Of a DNA stretch of 10,071 nucleotides, positions 5,883 to 10,071 are shown in pieces (positions within the stretch are counted from its first letter, which is position 1; each line of letters begins with the position of its first letter). The notes below the pieces were generated by a model. That model searched no databases. It was given only the letters and a program-made list of their open reading frames with translations, and was not told the origin of the DNA. The stretch comes from Candidatus Neoanaerotignum tabaqchaliae (GTDB lineage: Bacteria > Bacillota > Clostridia > Lachnospirales > Anaerotignaceae). The stretch spans positions 1 through 10,071 of the forward strand of contig CAJFUS010000238.1 of the NCBI GenBank assembly GCA_904420235.1. The letters are read 5' to 3'. The position numbers were made by a program, and so were the translations under genes.

Positions 5883-7065
5883 TTATATCCTCCCCTCTGT
5901 AACGGGCAATAGCGGCGCAGTCTTTATCTCCTCTGCCCGATATGGTTATAACCATAATTTCGTCTTTTCCCATTTCGGGAGCCGCTTTTAAAGCGTAAGC
6001 AACAGCGTGGGCCGACTCTATGGCCGGTATAATGCCTTCTGTTTTTGAAAGATACTCAAAGGCGTTAACGGCTTCTTCGTCAGTTATGGGAACATACTGT
6101 GCTCTGCCAATATCATACAGATAGGCGTGCTCCGGCCCTACTCCCGGATAATCAAGGCCGGCCGATATTGAATATACAGGGGCTATCTGGCCATACTGGT
6201 CTTGACAAAAATAGGACTTCATGCCATGGAATATGCCAATTCTTCCGGTGTTTATTGTAGCAGCCGTTTCAAATGTGTCAATTCCCCTTCCTGCGGCCTC
6301 ACAGCCGATAAGCTTAACTTCATTGTCGTTAATGAAGTGATAAAAACTGCCAATGGCGTTTGAGCCTCCGCCTACGCATGCCACAACGGCATTTGGAAGG
6401 CGTCCCTCTTTTTCAAGGAGCTGTTCTTTAATTTCCTTCGATATAACAGCCTGAAAATCGCGTACTATTGTTGGAAAAGGGTGCGGCCCCATAACGGAGC
6501 CAAGGCAATAGTGAGTGTCGCTTATTCTGGAGGTCCACTCCCTCATAGCCTCCGAAACAGCGTCCTTAAGGGTTGCTGTTCCCGTTTTAACGGGAACTAC
6601 CTCGGCCCCCAGCAGACGCATTTTGTAAACGTTAAGGGCCTGACGCACAGTGTCCTCCTCGCCCATAAAAACAACGCATTCCATGCCCATAAGGGCCGCC
6701 GCCGTGGCCGTGGCAACGCCATGCTGTCCGGCTCCCGTTTCGGCAATAAGCCTCGTTTTGCCCATTTTTTTAGCCAAAAGGGCCTGCCCAAGAACGTTGT
6801 TTATTTTGTGGGCTCCTGTATGATTCAAATCCTCCCGCTTAAGATATATTTTGGCCCCGCCTAAATCCGCGGTCATCTTTTCAGCAAAATACAGTCTTGA
6901 CGGCCTTCCGGCGTAATTATTAAATAATTCCGTAAGCTCTCTGTTGAATTCTCTGTCGTTTTTATAGTAGTTATAGGCTTCTTCCAATTCTATAACGGCG
7001 TTCATAAGTGTTTCGGGTATGTACTGCCCGCCGTGAACGCCGAAACGTCCGTTTTTATTTGTCAT
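5875..7065 (-). CDS. trpB: Tryptophan synthase beta subunit
   Basis: 396 residues, full length for the standard TrpB1 type. It is a pyridoxal-phosphate enzyme that condenses indole, delivered from TrpA, with L-serine to give tryptophan. The PLP lysine is K87 in HTGAHKINN, and E109 in AETGAGQHG is the catalytic glutamate; both fall at the same numbers as in Salmonella TrpB. The cofactor phosphate loop GGGSNAIG (232-239) and the SGRGDKD segment (376-382) near the pyridine ring are intact. ATG 7065 overlaps the trpF stop by four bases and has AAGGAAG upstream. It overlaps trpA by eight bases at the other end. Nothing suggests a TrpB2-type or truncated form. Confidence 0.98.
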   Translation of the reverse strand: MTNKNGRFGVHGGQYIPETLMNAVIELEEAYNYYKNDREFNRELTELFNNYAGRPSRLYFAEKMTADLGGAKIYLKREDLNHTGAHKINNVLGQALLAKKMGKTRLIAETGAGQHGVATATAAALMGMECVVFMGEEDTVRQALNVYKMRLLGAEVVPVKTGTATLKDAVSEAMREWTSRISDTHYCLGSVMGPHPFPTIVRDFQAVISKEIKEQLLEKEGRLPNAVVACVGGGSNAIGSFYHFINDNEVKLIGCEAAGRGIDTFETAATINTGRIGIFHGMKSYFCQDQYGQIAPVYSISAGLDYPGVGPEHAYLYDIGRAQYVPITDEEAVNAFEYLSKTEGIIPAIESAHAVAYALKAAPEMGKDEIMVITISGRGDKDCAAIARYRGEDINE

Positions 7066-7673
7066 ATCTCATCTTCCTTTCTTACGGCGGCAACAAAATC
7101 CGCCATTTTAATCCCGTCTTTCAATCCATTGGTCTCAATGCCGGAGCTTACGTCAACGGCATAGGGTTTTAACATATTAACGGCCTTTCCAACGTTTTCG
7201 GCATCAAGGCCGCCGGCAAGAAAATAGGGTCTTTTGATATTTTTTATAAGCTCCCATTCAAAAGCAGTGCCTGTTCCGCCGTTTCCCGAATCCAGCAAAA
7301 CATAATCGGCCGAGCATTTTTCCGCCTGTCTCACGTCATCAGGTCCGTCAATTCTGAAGGCCTTAATAATTGGCTTATCAGTAAGATAACGCAGGCTTTT
7401 TATATATTCCTCGCTTTCGCCGCCGTGAAGCTGAGCAATATCAATAACTCCGGCATTTAATAAGTCCGCTATATTTTCCGCCCTTTCGCCAACAAATACG
7501 CCTACGGCCTTAATCTCTCTTTTAAGAATAAGCCTAAGCTCCGCAGCCTTTTGTGGATATATATATCTTGGGCTTTTTGAGGCAAAAACAAAACCGATAT
7601 ACTCCGGCATAAGACCGTTTGCCGCCTCTATGTCGCATGGCCTGAAAAGGCCGCACAGCTTAATTTTTGTCAT
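7062..7673 (-). CDS. trpF: Phosphoribosylanthranilate isomerase
   Basis: 203 residues, a normal length for the stand-alone beta/alpha-barrel enzyme. It performs the Amadori rearrangement of N-(5-phosphoribosyl)anthranilate to CdRP, the substrate of TrpC. Catalytic C7 lies in IKLCGLF and D128 in LLDSGNGGTG. Other landmarks are YIGFVFASKSPRYI (25-38), QLHGGE (81-86), LAGGLDAENV (152-161) and DVSSGIE (174-180), which form the two phosphate sites. It is not fused to trpC as in E. coli. ATG overlaps the trpC stop by four bases, with AGAGGTG as ribosome binding site inside the trpC end, and the 3' end overlaps trpB by four bases. Confidence 0.97.
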   Translation of the reverse strand: MTKIKLCGLFRPCDIEAANGLMPEYIGFVFASKSPRYIYPQKAAELRLILKREIKAVGVFVGERAENIADLLNAGVIDIAQLHGGESEEYIKSLRYLTDKPIIKAFRIDGPDDVRQAEKCSADYVLLDSGNGGTGTAFEWELIKNIKRPYFLAGGLDAENVGKAVNMLKPYAVDVSSGIETNGLKDGIKMADFVAAVRKEDEI

Positions 7674-8452
7674 AAAACACCTCTCAGCTCATTCAGCTTA
7701 GCTTTTTTATCCTCCGCTCTCATAAGTGTTTCGCCTATAAGTACGGCGTCGGCCCCTATTTCTTTAAGCCTTGCCACATCATCGTATGTTTTCACACCAC
7801 TTTCTGAAACAAATATCACGTCTTTCGGAACAAGCTCCCTAAGGCGGCGGCTGTTTTCCGTATCAACCGTAAAATCCTTTAAATTTCTGTTATTAACTCC
7901 TATTATTCTCGCACCGGCGTTCAATGCCTTTTCAACTTCTACTTCGTCATGGGCCTCAACAAGTGCTGAAATACCAAGCTCATCACAAATATTAATATAT
8001 TCTTTAAGGTCCTTCCCAGTCAATATGGAACATATTAAAAGCACAGCCGAGGCTCCAAGAATTTTGGCCTCATACACCATATATTTGTCAACAACAAAAT
8101 CCTTTCTTAAGCATGGAATTGAAACGGCATTGGCAATTTCCTTTAAATACTCGTTTTTTCCAAGGAACCACTTTGGTTCCGTAAGAACGGATATACAGTC
8201 AGCCCCTGCCGCCTCATATTCCTTAGCTATATCAACATAATTAAAATCATCGGATATAATTCCCTTTGACGGCGAGGCTTTTTTGCACTCGCATATAAAT
8301 GAAATACCCTGTTTTTTAAGGGCCGTTTCAAAATCAAAATTTCCCTTTGGAAGCGACAGCGCCTTCTTTTTAATTTCCTCCAAGGGCATTTCTCTTTCGG
8401 CTTTCGCAACTCTTTCTTTGGCATATAAGGCTATTTGGTCAAGAATTGTCAT
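7670..8452 (-). CDS. trpC: Indole-3-glycerol phosphate synthase
   Basis: 260 residues, normal length for the separate enzyme. It closes the indole ring by decarboxylating CdRP to indole-3-glycerol phosphate. The signature ECKKASPSKG (55-64) supplies E55, K57 and S60. LRKDF holds the catalytic lysine (K117), VEAHD the glutamate (E166), GVNNRNL the conserved asparagine (N187), and SESG (216-219) with the later IGE segment forms the phosphate site. These match the residues known from Sulfolobus and E. coli enzymes. ATG 8452 overlaps the trpD stop by four bases, and GGAGGTGG inside the trpD end is the ribosome binding site. The 3' end overlaps trpF by four bases. Confidence 0.98.
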   Translation of the reverse strand: MTILDQIALYAKERVAKAEREMPLEEIKKKALSLPKGNFDFETALKKQGISFICECKKASPSKGIISDDFNYVDIAKEYEAAGADCISVLTEPKWFLGKNEYLKEIANAVSIPCLRKDFVVDKYMVYEAKILGASAVLLICSILTGKDLKEYINICDELGISALVEAHDEVEVEKALNAGARIIGVNNRNLKDFTVDTENSRRLRELVPKDVIFVSESGVKTYDDVARLKEIGADAVLIGETLMRAEDKKAKLNELRGVL

Positions 8453-9480
8453 TCTTCCACCTCCGGAGAGTTGCTTATTTCAATAAGCCTTTTCAATGTA
8501 TCGGCGGCCCTTCCGCAGTCTATAAGCTCCGCCGCCAATTTTACGCCCTCTTCCATTGTTTCGGCTTTTCCTCCTATATAAAGGGCCGCCCCGGCGTTCA
8601 TTAAAACGGCGTTCCTTCTGTGGCCCTTCTCGCCATTTAAAATAGACAGGGTTATTTGGGCGTTTTCCTCAGGCGTGCCGCCTGCAAGGTCGCTTTTAAG
8701 GCAGCGTTCAAAACCGAAAAGTTCCGGAGTGATAGTATAATTTTTCATCCAGCCGTCTTTAAACTCACATACGGTTGTAGGCGCGCTTAACGAAATCTCG
8801 TCCAGCTTTTCCTGGCCGTACACAACCATGCCGCGTTTTACGCCAAGATTAATAAGCACCTGAGCCAACGGCTGAACAAGATAATCGTCGTACACGCCCA
8901 AAAGCTGCATTGACGGCGTTCCCGGGTTCGTGAGAGGCCCAAGAATGTTAAACACCGTTCTGAACCCCAGTTCCTTGCGTATGGCTCCCACATATTTCAT
9001 TGACGTATGATATTTTTGTGCGAAGAAGAAGCACATGCCAACTTTGTTCAAAAGCTCAACGCACTTTTGAGGGCTTTGCTGAATGTTTACGCCAAGAGCC
9101 TCCAAACAATCGGCCGTTCCACATTTTGACGACGCGGCCCTGTTGCCGTGCTTTGCCACCTTAACGCCTCCGGCAGCCGCCACAATGGCCGATGTTGTGG
9201 AAATATTAAAGCTGTGGGCGTTGTCCCCTCCCGTTCCAACTATTTCAAACAGCTCCATATCGGTTTCAACCTTTGTGGCATGGGCGCGCATGGCCGCGGC
9301 GCAGCCGGCTATCTCGTCCGTTGTTTCGGCCCTGGCGCTTTTTGTTGAAAGGGCCGCCAAAAATGCCGCGTTCTGTGTCGGAGAACTTTCGCCGCTCATA
9401 ATTTCGTTCATAACCGTATAGGCCTCGTCATAAGTAAGGTCCTGTTTATTAACAATTTTAACAATAGCCTCTTTAATCAT
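8449..9480 (-). CDS. trpD: Anthranilate phosphoribosyltransferase
   Basis: 343 residues, the usual length for the unfused enzyme. It transfers phosphoribose from PRPP to anthranilate. The PRPP-binding glycine loop GTGGD is at 82-86, followed by NIST (92-95), KHGNR (110-114) and the CGTAD segment; LDEIS carries the acidic pair that binds magnesium. The N-terminal helical domain (1-70) is present. The protein is separate from TrpG, unlike the E. coli fusion. ATG 9480 lies three bases after the trpG stop, and AAGGAG for it sits inside the last trpG codons. At the other end it overlaps trpC by four bases. Confidence 0.98.
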   Translation of the reverse strand: MIKEAIVKIVNKQDLTYDEAYTVMNEIMSGESSPTQNAAFLAALSTKSARAETTDEIAGCAAAMRAHATKVETDMELFEIVGTGGDNAHSFNISTTSAIVAAAGGVKVAKHGNRAASSKCGTADCLEALGVNIQQSPQKCVELLNKVGMCFFFAQKYHTSMKYVGAIRKELGFRTVFNILGPLTNPGTPSMQLLGVYDDYLVQPLAQVLINLGVKRGMVVYGQEKLDEISLSAPTTVCEFKDGWMKNYTITPELFGFERCLKSDLAGGTPEENAQITLSILNGEKGHRRNAVLMNAGAALYIGGKAETMEEGVKLAAELIDCGRAADTLKRLIEISNSPEVEE

Positions 9481-9483
9481 ATG

Positions 9484-10053
9484 TCATATCTCCTTTATAA
9501 AATTTTTAAGCATTGTTTTTCCGTCGGGGGTCATTATGGATTCCGGATGAAACTGAACGCCGAATATGGGATAATCCCTGTGGCATACGGCCATAATCTC
9601 ACCGTTTTCGGTTGCGGCGGTTATTTTCAAATCCTCTCCGATAGAATCCGTGTCCGCCGTCAATGAATGGTATCTTGCTACGGGGGCGGTTTTGGGGCAG
9701 CCTTTAAACAGCGGGCAATCCAAATCAAAATTTACATTTGACTGCTTGCCGTGCATTAATTTATCGGCATAAACAATATCGGCCCCAAAGGCGGCGCAAA
9801 TTGCCTGATGTCCAAGGCACACACCAAGAATTGGAATATCCGCCCCAAGTTTTTTTACGGCTTCTATAATAATTCCGGCATTTTCCGGTCTCCCAGGCCC
9901 CGGCGATATAATTATGCGCTCCGGTTTAAGCCTTCCGATTTCTTCAACCGTCATTTCATCATTTCGTATAACTTTAATATCCGGCTCAATCTCTCCCACA
10001 AGCTGATATAGGTTATAGGAAAAACTGTCATAGTTATCTATAAGTAAAATCAT
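9484..10053 (-). CDS. trpG: Anthranilate synthase component II, glutamine amidotransferase subunit
   Basis: 189 residues, a complete class I amidotransferase. It hydrolyses glutamine and hands ammonia to TrpE for anthranilate synthesis. The catalytic triad is visible: C79 in GVCLGHQ, and H169 and E171 in FHPES. The oxyanion segment SPGPGRP is at 50-56. In some bacteria this protein also serves folate synthesis as PabA; its place at the head of trpDCFBA makes anthranilate synthase the main role, but double use cannot be excluded. ATG 10053 has AAGGAGG seven bases ahead, a very strong site, and probably overlaps the end of the preceding gene as ATGA. Confidence 0.95.
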   Translation of the reverse strand: MILLIDNYDSFSYNLYQLVGEIEPDIKVIRNDEMTVEEIGRLKPERIIISPGPGRPENAGIIIEAVKKLGADIPILGVCLGHQAICAAFGADIVYADKLMHGKQSNVNFDLDCPLFKGCPKTAPVARYHSLTADTDSIGEDLKITAATENGEIMAVCHRDYPIFGVQFHPESIMTPDGKTMLKNFIKEI

Positions 10054-10071
10054 AAATCCGCCTCCTTTGCG
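10050..10071 (-). CDS. trpE: Last codons of the gene before trpG, presumably trpE (runs off right edge)
   Basis: In the frame whose stop TGA (10052-10050) overlaps the trpG ATG, the final codons read Ala-Lys-Glu-Ala-Asp-Leu. The ATGA overlap is the same as at three other junctions of this operon, and anthranilate synthase component I is the only trp enzyme missing here. With only 22 bases this is mainly inference from gene order and overlap style. Confidence 0.45.

Noticed and set aside
6481..6864. Open frames on the plus strand and in another minus-strand frame inside trpB
   Set aside because: They lie wholly within trpB, whose catalytic motifs are intact across this stretch; they are by-products of its codon use.
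1..10071. CRISPR arrays, insertion sequences, tRNA or rRNA genes, prophage or toxin-antitoxin modules
   Set aside because: No regular spaced repeats, transposase motifs, tRNA-like folds or paired small genes were seen; the coding content is housekeeping metabolism plus one PadR cluster.

Overview
The window looks like chromosome from a low-to-moderate GC anaerobic Firmicute, probably class Clostridia. This is inferred from AT-rich spacers, strong AGGAGG-type ribosome binding sites, frequent TTG/GTG starts, PadR and DUF1700-like genes, and a compact unfused trp operon. The genus cannot be read from the sequence. Every supported gene lies on the minus strand, so transcription runs from high to low coordinates.

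From 10071 down to 5112 lies a tryptophan operon in the order (trpE tail)-trpG-trpD-trpC-trpF-trpB-trpA. The promoter and nearly all of trpE are beyond the right edge. Neighbouring genes overlap by 4 to 8 bases or are 3 bases apart, and each has its own Shine-Dalgarno sequence. Together they convert chorismate plus glutamine to anthranilate (TrpE/TrpG), then by TrpD, TrpF and TrpC to indole-3-glycerol phosphate, and by TrpA/TrpB to tryptophan. A perfect 22-bp hairpin terminator closes the operon at 5040-5092.

The middle holds two single genes, each with its own terminator. One is a ketopantoate reductase family gene (3833-4753), behind a 358-bp AT-rich spacer with one weak promoter candidate. 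The other is a brnQ-type branched-chain amino acid transporter (2239-3582). Both touch valine-related metabolism, but they look like separate transcription units.

The left end (2048 down to 1) is a PadR-controlled cluster: padR, a membrane protein with an N-terminal DUF1700/permease-prefix type helical domain, a second membrane-anchored protein of unknown function, and the start of a HemW-like radical SAM gene that runs off the left edge. A near-consensus promoter (TTGACA-N17-TATGAT) in front of padR carries two near-identical 21-bp quasi-palindromes that are strong candidates for PadR operators. This cluster is the least ordinary part of the window. No RNA gene, mobile element, CRISPR array or clearly new system was found.
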